From assembly GCA_963971305.1 (NCBI GenBank), contig OZ020306.1, positions 6,688,842 through 6,752,841 on the forward strand: a DNA stretch of 64,000 bases. The letters are read 5' to 3'. The position numbers and the translations under genes are program-made. Shown here piece by piece: positions 50,901 to 61,073 of this stretch; the first letter of the stretch is position 1, and each line of letters begins with the position of its first letter. The notes under the pieces are model-generated. The model did not search any database and was not told the origin of the DNA. It saw only the letters and a program-made list of their open reading frames with translations. The DNA is from Arcuatula senhousia (Eukaryota > Mollusca > Bivalvia > Mytilida > Mytilidae).

Positions 50901-53900
50901 TTTCCATCGGAAGTTGGGTGGTCTAAAAATAGAATTTTATGTATCCTTAAGGATACACTCGGCATTGACGTCATGGTGCCAAAAGGATACATTCGGCATT
51001 GACGTCATGGTGCCAAAAGGATACACTGGGTATGAAAGGGTTAAACAGGAAGTAGATGATCGACAGACCTGAAAACATATCCTACCATATGGAACCCCCA
51101 GCTGAAGCTACATACCAACTATCAAAAGCCTATAATTGATAATAGTTGAGATATCTGTCACAAAAATTTCGATCACAGACAGATGGACTTACGGACAGAC
51201 CAGTCAAAAACATTTTACCCTTTGCAACTTCGTTGCATGGGGTATAAATTAGCAGGATTTGTCATGAGCATCTTGAATAAATAAAAAAATTGCAACATTT
51301 GATGCTTCAATTGTTTACATTCTTTTTTTATGCTTTTAAAAGCTGAGGAATCACAAGACAGTAAGATTTGATGGTGAAAATTCATTTAGTTTCAAAATGA
51401 AACAGTCTCTAAATGTAATTGTGTAACCGTTCTGGTGAGGAGTTACATACTAAGTCAGATTACTAACACAATAAGGACACTGATACAAGATTGAAAGTGT
51501 AGTAGTGTGGATTCATTTATTTTTGTGGTTATGAATTTCCGTGGAGTGCTGGAAAAGTGCCAGTTCAACGGTTCTAAAATTCGCAAAATGCAAAGCAATG
51601 TAAAATTTCCTTTTTGAGGGGAACCAAATTTCGTTGATCAGCACTGCTCATGAAAACCACGAAATTGATTCTTCATGAAATTATGAAACCACAGCAATCA
51701 ACTTAGCAATATCAAATATTAGAAGAAGGACAAGCAAAACTTAAGTTCATTTTAAGTTCACCCTAATTAAAGACACCGATTATTGACATTCAATATGAAT
51801 AATAAAACAAAAAATCCAGCCCTAATTAACCTAACGTATCAGTCTGTTAATCAGTAGGTTTTGTGGCTAAACAATCAGTCAATCAATACTGTTAAACCTG
51901 TTGTTGTGTTATTGATCTTGCCATACCTGGGCCTAATGAACTTATAAATCAACGGATATAAACCTTAATAGGAACATCATCTACTGCTATAAATCATCAC
52001 AGAAAGATTGGTAATGATACCAAAAGACAAGAAAGACTGCTTTAATCTCATATTACCCCTAAAGGAGGTTAGGGTTTTATAAAATCTGTTTCTAATGAAA
52101 ATTTCTTAAATCAAACGTTAAGGAAGCTAGTCAAAATTTTGCCATCTGACCATAAAGATGATCAAATTACAAGTGTTAGGGTTTTCAGGGATGAAAAATA
52201 TATAAAATGTACTTGATTTTGGTGATAGAAAAGAAATGCACATTGCTAATAAAAACAAAGAACATATAGGAGCCTCCCCCCCCCAAATTAAATACATGTA
52301 CCTTGTTTTGAAAAAAAAGAAAGACATTTTTTGGCTTGATATTTGATATTTAATATGAAATCTTATGGCCAACAAACACATATCCAGACTAAGGAAGATA
52401 AAGTAAACATATCTAATTTAACCATTTAGTGTCTGGTTTAAAAATCTAGGTCTAGAATGTCACCTGCACCAATACAACTTTAGTTCACTGAACCGAGATT
52501 TAAACTTCATAAACTGCTATTTTCAAACTAATTACACCCCTTCACATACCAAAGCCCAATAAAAATTTAAGTCATCAATTTTTTTTAACCTGTAAAGAAG
52601 ATTTCAGATATTAAATCAAATGTCACCATCTAAATGATTTTGTTTTAATTGTAGATTTTTTAAACTGCCATTGATTTATATAGGTCGTGTCCTGCACACT
52701 TATAGATTCCACTTGTGATTATCTTCTAAATTTTAAAATATCTTTATACCTTGGTGATTCTCTCATGATGGCGTTGGTCCATGGCACTCTCTGCTGCCAA
52801 GAATTTATCATGTTCACCTTCATATTTTGACAAGAATTTGTCATCACTTCGGAGGTAGGCAATGTAAGCATCTTCTTTGTTATCATCACCACCAAGGAGG
52901 ATTTCCTGGGGCTTGGTCTTGACTGGTTTCAATTCTACTGGTATATCTAATGGTTTCTCTTCTGTAAAAGAAAAGGGAATAATTTGTGAAAGTATGCTTT
53001 TTTGACACTAGTCATCATGTTAGTTGTATCAGGTAGTTGCTACAGTGCGATGTCAAAAGTATTTCACGCTTTATATTTTTTACATTATATTTCATATAAA
53101 TTCACATTTTTTCAAAAAATTCTAACCAAGTCATTTTTCAACCGATTTTTGTAAAATAAAAGCCAACAGATGCAGCAATATTTCAAGTTCATTTCTATAT
53201 TTTGGCATCATAAAATGTTAGATGGGTTAGATTTAATCATAATTAGAACACAAATGAAATATTTTGAAAATAATTTTCCTTTATATTTTAACCAAATATT
53301 TTTTGTGATTTTTTTTCTATGTGTTTTATTATAGTATACAAGAGTTAACACTAAAGTATGTCTCGCCTGCCGGCACCATCAGAAATAATTATTCTTTCTT
53401 ACTTCCACTATATTTTGAATTTACATGGATTTTCAGTTTCTGAGATCAAAAGATGTTAATAGAACTTAAACATTGCAAATATATGCAATAAAAATAATCA
53501 AAGTCACTCAACCGGAAAATCAAGGTCAAGGTCAAAAGATGGGGATGCAACTGTGCTAAGCTACTACTGGGGCATATGTATACCAAGTTTCATCAACCTA
53601 GGACCTATAGTTCTTGAGATATGGAGGTGCTCGCAAAACTTTTCCATTGCTATTATATGTATTGAAAATTGTCAAAGTCACTCAACCAAAAAATCAAGGT
53701 CAAGGTCAAAAGATGGGGATGCAGCTGTGGTAAGCTACTACTGAGGCATGTGCATACCAAGTTTCATCAACCTAGGACCTACAGTTCTTGAGATATGGAG
53801 GTGCTCGCAAAACTTTTCCATTGCTATTATATGTATTGTAAATTGTCAAAGTCACTCAACCGGAAAATCAAGGTCAAGGTCAAAAGATGGGGATGCAACT

Positions 53901-56900
53901 GAGCTAAGGTATTACTGGGGCATATGCATACCAAGTTTCATCTACCTAGGACCTATAGTTCTTGAGGTATGGAGGTGCTCGCAAAACTTTTTCATTGCTA
54001 TTATATGTATTGAAAATTGTCAAAGTCACTCAACCGGAAAATCAAGGTCAAGGTCAAAAGATGGGGATGCAACTGTGCTAAGCTACTACTGGGGCATATG
54101 CATACCAAGTTTCATCAACCCAGGACCTATAGTTCTTGAGATATGGAGGTGCTCATAAAACTTTTCCAAAAAGTTAACGCCGCCGTCGCCGCCGCCGCTA
54201 AAGTAACACCTATGTCCCGCTCTGCTTCGCAGGCGAGACAAAAAATGAACCAAGAGGTTTTAACAGATTTGCAAATAAACAAACAAACTTCAGATAATTC
54301 TGCATGTTTTGGTTTTTATTTCATGAAAATCTGTTGAGAAATGGCTTGGTAATAATTTTTATAAAAAATACTAATTTATATAAAATATAAAGGGAAAAAT
54401 ATAAAGCGTGAAATACTTTTGACGTCGCACTGTATATTTTGATGTAAACTTTTGATGCATTTTGAACATCTTTTGAATTGTGGATTTCCTTTGTTTGGAA
54501 TCTAGTGCTGCTGATGAGGAATAATTTTCCAAAATGGCCATACAGCTCATAACAAATAATTGCGGTTGGAGTTAACATATGTGTTGTGGTCTTATGTTCA
54601 TTTACTCCATATCCTTTCTTAAATTATTTAACTAAATTTTAACATTTAGGATGATATTCATTTATGTTGGTAACACTCACAGAGACCAAATTAATTCTAC
54701 ATTAAGCTGACCTTTTACCCCTAAGATATAAAATAGATCATAACTATAATGCAAGTCACTCAAATTGAAAATGTAGGTCACATTGACCAAATTTGATCTA
54801 TTATCCATGATGAACCAATAAACCAAATTTGTAGATCCATGTTCGTTTATAAAGTGGCCAATCCATATAAACTTTAATTTTAAAGCATATGTATGAAGGA
54901 ATGCTCATGAATGGAGCAGATACTTAATCTCCTGGGCTCAGGTAAAATTGCAGACAAAACAATTTTTCATCAAAATCTTGCATTAAAGATTATTATGACA
55001 TTAAGAATTTTTATCAGTTTTAATTATTTTAATAATGAACATGTCTTCAGAATTGAAAATAAGCTTTGTTTTTGTGCCCACGTCTCTACCAGATAATTTT
55101 ATTAATGAGAATGAGGACATTACATTAATGCATCCAAGTTTGAAGTAATATAGGATATCTAAATAAAGTCCATTACCTTAAGTAATTATGAAGGAAAATT
55201 GATAGAGCAGTAATTATGTTTTCCCTTTCTAATTAAAATATCTATAACCTTCTCCCTCCACAAAATCTAATTGAAAGGAGAGGTTGCATACCAAAGTATT
55301 GATTTCCATCTAAGTTTATTTTATTTAAGAAATCTGATCTAATATTGAAGATGTTATCAAGACAAAGAACATTAAACAGAGAGAAAATTTAAGTACTTTA
55401 ATAAAACTAGTGGTGATGCTAACTTGGTCACATCCAACAGTCATTTTGTGCAACATAAACTGTAAGCCATGACACCTGACCACACAAAATGATAAACTGT
55501 TGTGAAATGCAGCACATTTGGACACACTGAATGAAAGGTAATGACATCACATAAAAGACGAGTTTGTTTTTTCAGTTAAATACAAATATACATGCCTTAA
55601 ACGAAGTAATCGTCTAATTATCATTATAAGCCCCCCTTGAGTAAACTTTAGCCATATGATTAGTAACTAGACAATGATAAGGTGCTTTATAAACCAAGAT
55701 GTCCTGTCTGTAAAGACATTAGATACCAGTTACTGAAGTAGCATAAAACATGAGGTTTTCAGTAGATTACATGCCTAAACTTTATTGAAGGTTCTAATGA
55801 CTTATTATTGTATCAGGGGCGGATCCAGGATTTTAGTTTAGGGGGGCGTGAACCTTTTTTTTCGCCGAGCGGAGCGAGGCGCGAATTTTTTTTAGTGTTT
55901 TTACGTGGATTTTATGCATAAAAATATAATTTTTGCAAGTTTTAGGGGGGCGCACGCCCCTCACGCCCCCCTCTGAATCCGCGCCTGCGTATGTCCCTCT
56001 AGTGTATACTGTAGCCATATCTTTCAGGACCAATAATTAGCTAAGATTCTGTCCCTGTCCTTACTGTCCATCTATCTTAGTGAACTCATTTGTACATTAA
56101 GGACCTCCCATGTACAATCATTATTATTTCTCCTGAGAAAATGACAGAATGCTCAACTAATTCAATCAAAATAGGGACAGGGTCGTCTTTTATGGAGCCA
56201 TGGAAATAATGGAATAATCAGGAAAACTATTTATTCTGTAAGTGAATCAATAACTAGAGAAATGTGGATGATAGCTAAAGAATTCCATACCAGATCAATA
56301 CCTTATAACTATTTAATGTCAGGACTTATCTGACTCATTCATGGTAACGAGACTGGAGCAATGGAAACATACTCATACCCGACTGTCACACTTCATTGGT
56401 GATGATATCACGTCTGTACAGACTAATCTAAGGTCAATATAACAGTACTATATGACATCACCTGTTGGATGTTTTTTGTTATGTCTCATTCATGATTTCA
56501 GTACATGCAGACAAATTTTAATGTGTTTTAAAAATCAATATTTCAGCCTATTGTAGTTACCAGTAGGAGAGTAAACAAGGAAAGTCTGAATATTTCCAGT
56601 CTCTTCCAGAATATAATGATACAGTGCTACATCAAGCAGCTAATAAACATCATGTAGCATTAAAGGAAAGCAATAAATATACCATATTCAGACTGTAAAA
56701 ACACTTTATATAGAAATGTAATAAAGTACCATCAGAATCACTTCAGGACTGTTCATATCTCATGTCTGAGAAACTTATAAACAAAGTTGTTTGGACATTC
56801 AATGATAGTTTGCCATATAAAGGTGACCAGTGAGTCAGTAACTGTAAGGGTGCTCAACTTAGAGTAAAGAAGCTATTTAAATATCAAAAGTGCCATCAAT

Positions 56901-59518
56901 TGACTAACTTTTATTTTTTTTCTAATATGAATGTTTAACTTTTATGCATTCTCATATTTGTGAGAAGCAGCTGCTTGGTTTATTTTTTCATCAGTTCAAT
57001 TGCCATCAAAGAGTTGACTTGTACTATTTACGATTCCCAATTGTCATAACAGTGTTAAAAAGGTACTCGTTCAAAACTGTATATCTATCATTATCTGATA
57101 CCAGTCTTCAATATGATGGAAAGAATCCTTACAAACCACTCATTTAGCTTAAAGGTTGAAATTAAAATAGAAAATCAATGTTTTTCCCTGATTTATTGAG
57201 GCTTCTCAGGAATAAAGTATCGATGACTCACTTCCAATTATATTGTGAAGAATTATAAGGCAGGTTCTTGCATTGACAATAGTATGCAGAATGCAGAGTA
57301 TGCAAGAATCAGCAATGACAATGAAAAAAACCCTGTACAGACGTTACTCTTAAAGCAAAGATACAGAAAAGAATACTCTATTGACACAACTCATCCAGTA
57401 TACATTGTACTTTAAGGCGGACACCGAAAGAAACTGAGGGTATAACATAATACCTCGCCACTTCTTGTGGTAGGGTATAACAACCTATACAGATACATGT
57501 ATACTCTTAAAATATTAAAAGATACAGAAAAGAAAACATATTGACACAACTATTAGACATAATACATTCATTGCTACGACATTAATCATTATTTATGTCA
57601 TGTTGTTCCCAGTAACTGTCATCTGCTAATTTTAATCCAATTTATTTAATCAATTGCCTACTTTAAAAGTAATGGATTTTACCAAGATGCAATTGGCGTT
57701 ATTTCTGTAGCTTAAAAAGGATTTTTATAGATTTATGACAGCTACTCATTGAATATCATTCCAACAGAAATCAGAATTTATCAGTTCTGCCAGTAAAGAT
57801 TCCTCTAGGCTATTGATTTAAGCTTTTCAAAGATAATAATATTTTAAGAAACAATTCTTTGGTAATGAAGATACTGTGACATTACTGAAACCTATAAATA
57901 GACCAAGACAGATTCATCTTTAGTAAAGTTTCAATAAACATCCCTCTATAGATACAAGTACATGTAGGATAGAAAAAAATAGCTCTATTTTTTTTTAATT
58001 ACATAGAAAATGGTTGACTGATCTATAAAACAACACTTGCATTTCCATCTTAATTTACATCAAAAGCAGCCATTCAAATCAATAAATAGATAAAATTTGA
58101 TCCTGTGAATCATAAAAGATATATAAACATATAAGACTGTCTGTGATCTCAGGCAATAGCTTGGATTAAATGTTCCCTGAGGAACCCATAATTCATTGGT
58201 CATTAATTCAGGCATAATTGAGGAAGGACAGAAATATTTCATCTAAAAAGAACTCAGTTTTTGTCTTTCTTACTTCCTTGCCTATGACACTAATAGCAGA
58301 GTGGTTTTTACTTTATTAAGGGTACAATGTAGTTTTCATTAAATATTCAGTATAGAAGAATCCTCAAATCTTTATGTTCTTAGTTACACATTTCATAATA
58401 CTTTCTATTCTGTAAGTTTAAATAAGCATATCTTAAACAATAAATGAAAAAATAAAAGTATAGATAGATTGAGTGTATAGGATGTCAAAATCAACACTTA
58501 AGACAGGTCTATAAAAGTCAATATGGTATACCTGTCTATAGAAGTCAATGTAGTATACATGTCTCTAGACATGCATATCAAATGTTAATCAACAATCTTT
58601 TAACATACTGGGTTGGTTGTTCCATTCATTCATGATTTTATTCAGTCATAAAGTTTTGATTTGCACATTTATATATATTTTAATGACTTATTCAAATCAT
58701 TTCAGTCATAATCAAGACAAGAATACATTTTGACCAGCCAATAACAAGAGATATAATTATATAAATCAAAACATGATTTACCTCTTTTAAACAAATAGGG
58801 AAACATTCATATTGTTTCAATCTTGGTAATTCCATATTTTGATGACAAAAAATTTGAATGAAGGAAAATGGACAATTTATACTTTCATCAATTCATGCGA
58901 TGACTATCCTTAATCAACTGTTTTACATGAAACAAAATGTATTGACATGTTTTTACCTGGGACATCAGGACAGCAGACATACTCCACACCGTTGAATTTG
59001 TCAATACCACAGTCTAACAACATTGCAAAGTCGTTCCTCTTCTTGCCAAGGGCTTTACATTTCTGGGCAGCAATATCAGCCCAGTACTGGTATCCTTCAC
59101 AGGCATCTGTATGCTCATGTTTAAACTCACAGTGTCTGGGTACCAGTAAGGCATCACTCTCAAATCTACCAACTACAATACAAACATAAGAATTTCAACA
59201 GTGTTTATGGTCAACTTGTTGTAGCTGGCACTAGAATTTACTATGACAAAAAAAAAACCTATTTAGAAACAAGCATATGTGCCTTGAAGATATTAAAAGC
59301 TAACCTATTTAAATCATAAATGTACATTTAATACTATTCATTGTGCTGGTACATAAGTGTTAAAATATATTCTTATTAAAAAGAGAATATATATTATACC
59401 TACCAACACATCTATAAGGAGTAACTGTTACCAGCTGAATGTTTCCTGATTTGTCTGGCCAATTAATGGTCACTTCATGGTCCTCAACAATGTTGGTTAT
59501 AGTAAGGCTTTTATAGGT
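35986..59518 (-). CDS. APP: Amyloid precursor protein homologue (5' part outside window)
   Basis: Single-pass surface protein of the APP family. Exons in transcript order are 59404-59518, 58957-59172, 52750-52961, 41556-41651, 40352-40510, 38272-38500, 37768-37884, 37198-37373 and 35986-36261. All junctions are GT-AG and in phase, giving 531 residues plus TAA. The first exon is the end of the growth-factor-like domain (TITNIVED...PYRCV). The second is the copper-binding-like domain with all six cysteines (RHC, DACE, QKC, LDCGIDKF, VCC). The next four form helical E2 (MKEWQEAR, EKYMAELQ, EEKDRMHTLNHF). A Glu-rich stem follows, then a membrane helix with GxxxGxxxG (GSVFGIAIG) and a tail with HGFVEVD, SPEERH and GYENPTY, the endocytosis/adaptor motif. 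Ser replaces the Thr of the human Thr-Pro phosphosite. No acidic linker, Kunitz domain or human-like Abeta is visible. The signal peptide and first E1 exon lie past 64 kb. Confidence 0.97.
36895..36961. repeat. SINE-like tail with (GTT)n
   Basis: A segment reading gctctttttgggcgctgtga, ttagcaataaaatt ends in a run of gtt triplets, as in the 3' tails of some SINEs. No promoter-bearing head is visible next to it. Confidence 0.4.
36970..37233 (-). repeat. 72-base tandem array seeded from an APP exon donor
   Basis: Copies start at about 36970, 37042, 37119 and 37191 (spacing 72, 77, 72), with an older diverged copy near 36780. The last one is the real 3' edge of the APP exon 37198-37373 with its donor (CATCAG|GTATAA on the minus strand). 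The three intronic copies keep GTATAA with CATCAA, CATCAG and ATAAG before it. About 29 exonic bases are included in the unit. Confidence 0.85.
38889..39742. mobile_element. Non-autonomous hAT-like transposon in an APP intron
   Basis: The ends are inverted repeats (CAAGGGTCTGGAAA left; reverse complement of TTTCCAGACCCTTG right). The element is flanked by perfect 8-base duplications ATATTGAC at 38881-38888 and 39743-39750. The 854-base body has no transposase frame. An 8-base duplication and CA(A/G)GG-type ends are typical of the hAT superfamily. Confidence 0.85.
39751..43766. other. APP intronic sequence between listed exons
   Basis: Apart from the APP exons at 40352-40510 and 41556-41651, nothing coding is supported. 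A (TA)n run lies at about 43050-43072. Confidence 0.6.
43767..43790. repeat. GC-rich perfect hairpin
   Basis: AGCTCCCGC and GCGGGAGCT flank a three-base loop. It lies shortly before the tandem-unit repeat at 43893 and may mark one end of that element. Confidence 0.6.
45553..46698 (+). CDS. Penelope-like reverse transcriptase / GIY-YIG endonuclease fragment
   Basis: The 381-residue open frame is the C-terminal part of a Penelope-like polyprotein. The reverse transcriptase catalytic motif YVDD lies at residues 29-32, preceded by YACTYMGDWE, which corresponds to the region just before it in complete elements. A cysteine cluster CxxCxxxCxxCxH follows near residue 247, at the linker position known in endonuclease-bearing Penelope elements. 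The GIY-YIG nuclease follows: VIYAI then YVGQTG near 285-303, an arginine in IYQR, and a C-terminal RESLWIKKL glutamate. The N-terminal half of the reverse transcriptase is missing, so the copy cannot be autonomous. The frame is otherwise intact to its TAA, suggesting a fairly recent insertion. The ATG at 45553 is only the first in the remaining frame, not a native start. Confidence 0.9.
   Translation: MNYACTYMGDWEKELMRRTDKIPLHYWRYVDDVWGLWTEGQDQLIEFVRTANSIHPRIQVELRFSADFIDFLDVKTSIENGYIKTDLHTKETDKHQYLHISSNHPMTVKSSIPYGLGIRIKRICSDQSNYEHRKKDLQKHLQKRGYRQKDVLTQLEKVDKLDRSNLLQYNQPKQQDRVPLVLTYSDALPNIHGILRKHMSTLHKSEDMKNVFPTPPLVAFRRDKNLQEILVHKKHNNIFYKKDNKCEPCGKKCALCKHIIESDTFLGSDNIEYKVKGYINCKTANVIYAIRCMKCQKTVYVGQTGDTIYQRMLLNFSMIRTRKVETVAEHFYSQDHTVEDFKVIGIEKIFGDETYRKVRESLWIKKLKTFHPSGLNLQLDN
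46860..46897 (+). ncRNA. Hammerhead ribozyme-like motif at the Penelope 3' end
   Basis: Stem I is TTCCG (46860-46864) with CGGAA (46893-46897). Core CTGAGGA is at 46865-46871. Stem II is GGCC-GTGA-GGCC (46873-46884). Core GAAA (46885-46888) is followed by CGTC with the expected cleavage site after C46892. Stem III would be the minimal ACGT palindrome, which can pair between two copies. One extra A separates the first core from stem II. Penelope-like elements are known to carry hammerheads in their terminal repeats. Confidence 0.7.
47905..51040. mobile_element. piggyBac-like element without transposase
   Basis: TTAA duplications at 47901-47904 and 51041-51044 flank ends CACTTTCAGCCCT (left) and CCCTTTCATACCC (right, reverse complement), an imperfect inverted repeat. 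Near the right end ggatacactcggcattgacg, tcatggtgccaaaa is directly repeated. TTAA duplication and CCCTT-type ends are the hallmark of piggyBac. About 3.1 kb, no long frame, so non-autonomous or decayed. Confidence 0.75.
53339..54246 (+). mobile_element. GTCTCGCCTGC-ended element, intact copy
   Basis: Inverted ends GTCTCGCCTGC (about 53361) and GCAGGCGAGAC (about 54229-54239) enclose four 173-174-base units. These contain caaggtcaaggtcaaaagat and cataccaagtttcatcaacc, then a (GCC/GTC)-rich segment. It is the same family as 30240-33541. Repeated open frames such as YYWGICIPSFINLGP arise from the tandem units and are not protein evidence. Confidence 0.8.
54247..58956. other. Large APP intron, no exon seen
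   Basis: No splice-flanked acidic or Kunitz-type exon was found on the minus strand between the copper-domain exon and the first E2 exon. A small MITE lies at 55814-55987. The remainder is AT-rich without obvious repeats. Confidence 0.5.
55814..55987. mobile_element. Short MITE with CAGGGGCGGATCCAG ends
   Basis: Left end CAGGGGCGGATCCAG and right end (reverse complement CAGGCGCGGATTCAG) are 15-base inverted repeats around a G/C-rich and T-rich body. The ends look like hAT-type MITEs. A clear 8-base duplication is not preserved. Confidence 0.75.
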
Positions 59519-61073
59519 CTGAAATAAGACAACGATGTTGGTTATAGTAAGGCTTTTATAGGTCTGAAATAAGACAACAATGTTGGTTATAGTAAGACTT
59601 TTATAGGCCTGAAATTAGACAACAATGTTGGTTATAGTAAGGCTTTTATAGGTCTGAAATTAGACAACAATGTTGGTTATAGTAAGACTTTTATAGGTCT
59701 GAAATTAGACAACAATGTTGGTTATAGTAAGGCTTTTATAGGTCTGAAATTAGACAACAATGTTGGTTATAGTAAGGCTTTTATAGGTCTGAAATTAGAC
59801 AACAATGTTGGTTATAGTAAGGCTTTTATAGGCCTGAAATTAGACAACAATGTTTGTTATAGTAAGGCTTTTATAGGTCTGAAATAAGACAACAATGTTG
59901 GTTATAGTAAGGCTTTTATAGGCCTGAAATTAGACAACAATGTTGGTCAAAGTAAGGCTTTTATAGGCCTGAAATTAGACAACAATGTTGGTTATAGTAA
60001 GGCTTTTATAGGCCTGAAATTAGACAACAATGTTGGTTATAGTAAGGCTTTTATAGGTCTGAAATAAGACAACAATGTTGGTTATAGTAAGGCTTTTATA
60101 GGTCTGAAATTAGACAACAATGTTGGTTATAGTAAGGCTTTTATAGGTCTGAAATTAGACAACAATGTTGGTTATAGTAAGGCTTTTATAGGTCTGAAAT
60201 TAGACAACAATGTTGGTTATAGTAAGGCTTTTATAGGTCTGAAATAAGACAACAATGTTGGTTATAGTAAGGCTTTTATAGGTCTGAAATAAGACAACAT
60301 TGTTGGTTATATATATAGTAAGGCTTTTATAGGTCTGAAATAAGACAACATTGTTGGTTATAGTAAGACTTTTATAGGTCTGAAATAAGACAACAATGTT
60401 GGTTATAGTAAGGCTTTTATAGGCCTGAAATTAGACAACAATGTTGGTTATAGTAAGGCTTTTATAGGTCTGAAATAAGACAAAAATGTTGGTTATAGTA
60501 AGACTTTTATAGGTCTGAAATTAGACAACGATGTTGGTTATAGTAAGGCTTTTATAGGTCTGAAATAAGACAACAATGTTGGTTATAGTAAGACTTTTAT
60601 AGGTCTGAAATTAGACAACAATGTTGGTTATACATGTAGTAAGGCTTTTATAGGTCTGAAATTAGACAACAATGCTGGTTATACATGTAGTAAGGCTTTT
60701 ATAGGTCTGAAATTAGACAACAATGTTGGTTATAGTAAGGCTTTTATAGGTCTGAAATAAGACAACAATGTTGGAAATAATTAGACTTTTATAGGTCTGA
60801 AATTAGACAACAATGTTGGTTATAGTAAGGCTTTTATAGGTCTGAAAGAAGACAACAATGTTGGTTATAGTAAGGCTTTTATAGGCCTGAAATAAGACAA
60901 CAATGTTGGTTATAGTAAGGCTTTTATAGGCCTGAAATTAGACAACAATGTTGGTTATAGTTCGGCATTTATAGGTCTGAAATTAGACAACAATGATGGG
61001 TATAGTTCGGATTTATAGGTCTGAAATTAGACAACAATGTTGGTTATAGTTCGGCTTTTATAGGTCTGAAATT
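59485..61073 (-). repeat. 45-base minisatellite seeded from an APP splice acceptor
   Basis: About 35 copies of a 45-base unit. On the minus strand each unit holds tctaatttcag or tcttatttcag followed by ACCTATAAAAGCCTTACTAT and AACCAACATTGTT. The 3'-most copy is the genuine acceptor and first 34 bases of the APP exon 59404-59518. Most units differ by a few bases; a few carry small insertions (tatata, acatgt). Confidence 0.95.

Larger units (their letters stand above)
43893..51255 (+). mobile_element. Older tandem-unit repeat, interrupted by two transposons
   Basis: Three ~170-base units start aagtc(g/a)gctc at 43893, 44062 and 47890. They contain gacagacctgaaaac, aagcta..caaa-style and gttgctgagaaatctgt motifs. 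The right end is ttgcaacttcgttgcatggg near 51225-51244. Removing 44139-47793 and 47905-51044 restores continuous units of the expected length, so the foldback and piggyBac-like elements landed in a pre-existing repeat. Confidence 0.75.

Noticed and set aside
55833..56033. Minus-strand frame GVRGVRPPKT...
   Set aside because: It runs through the MITE at 55814-55987.
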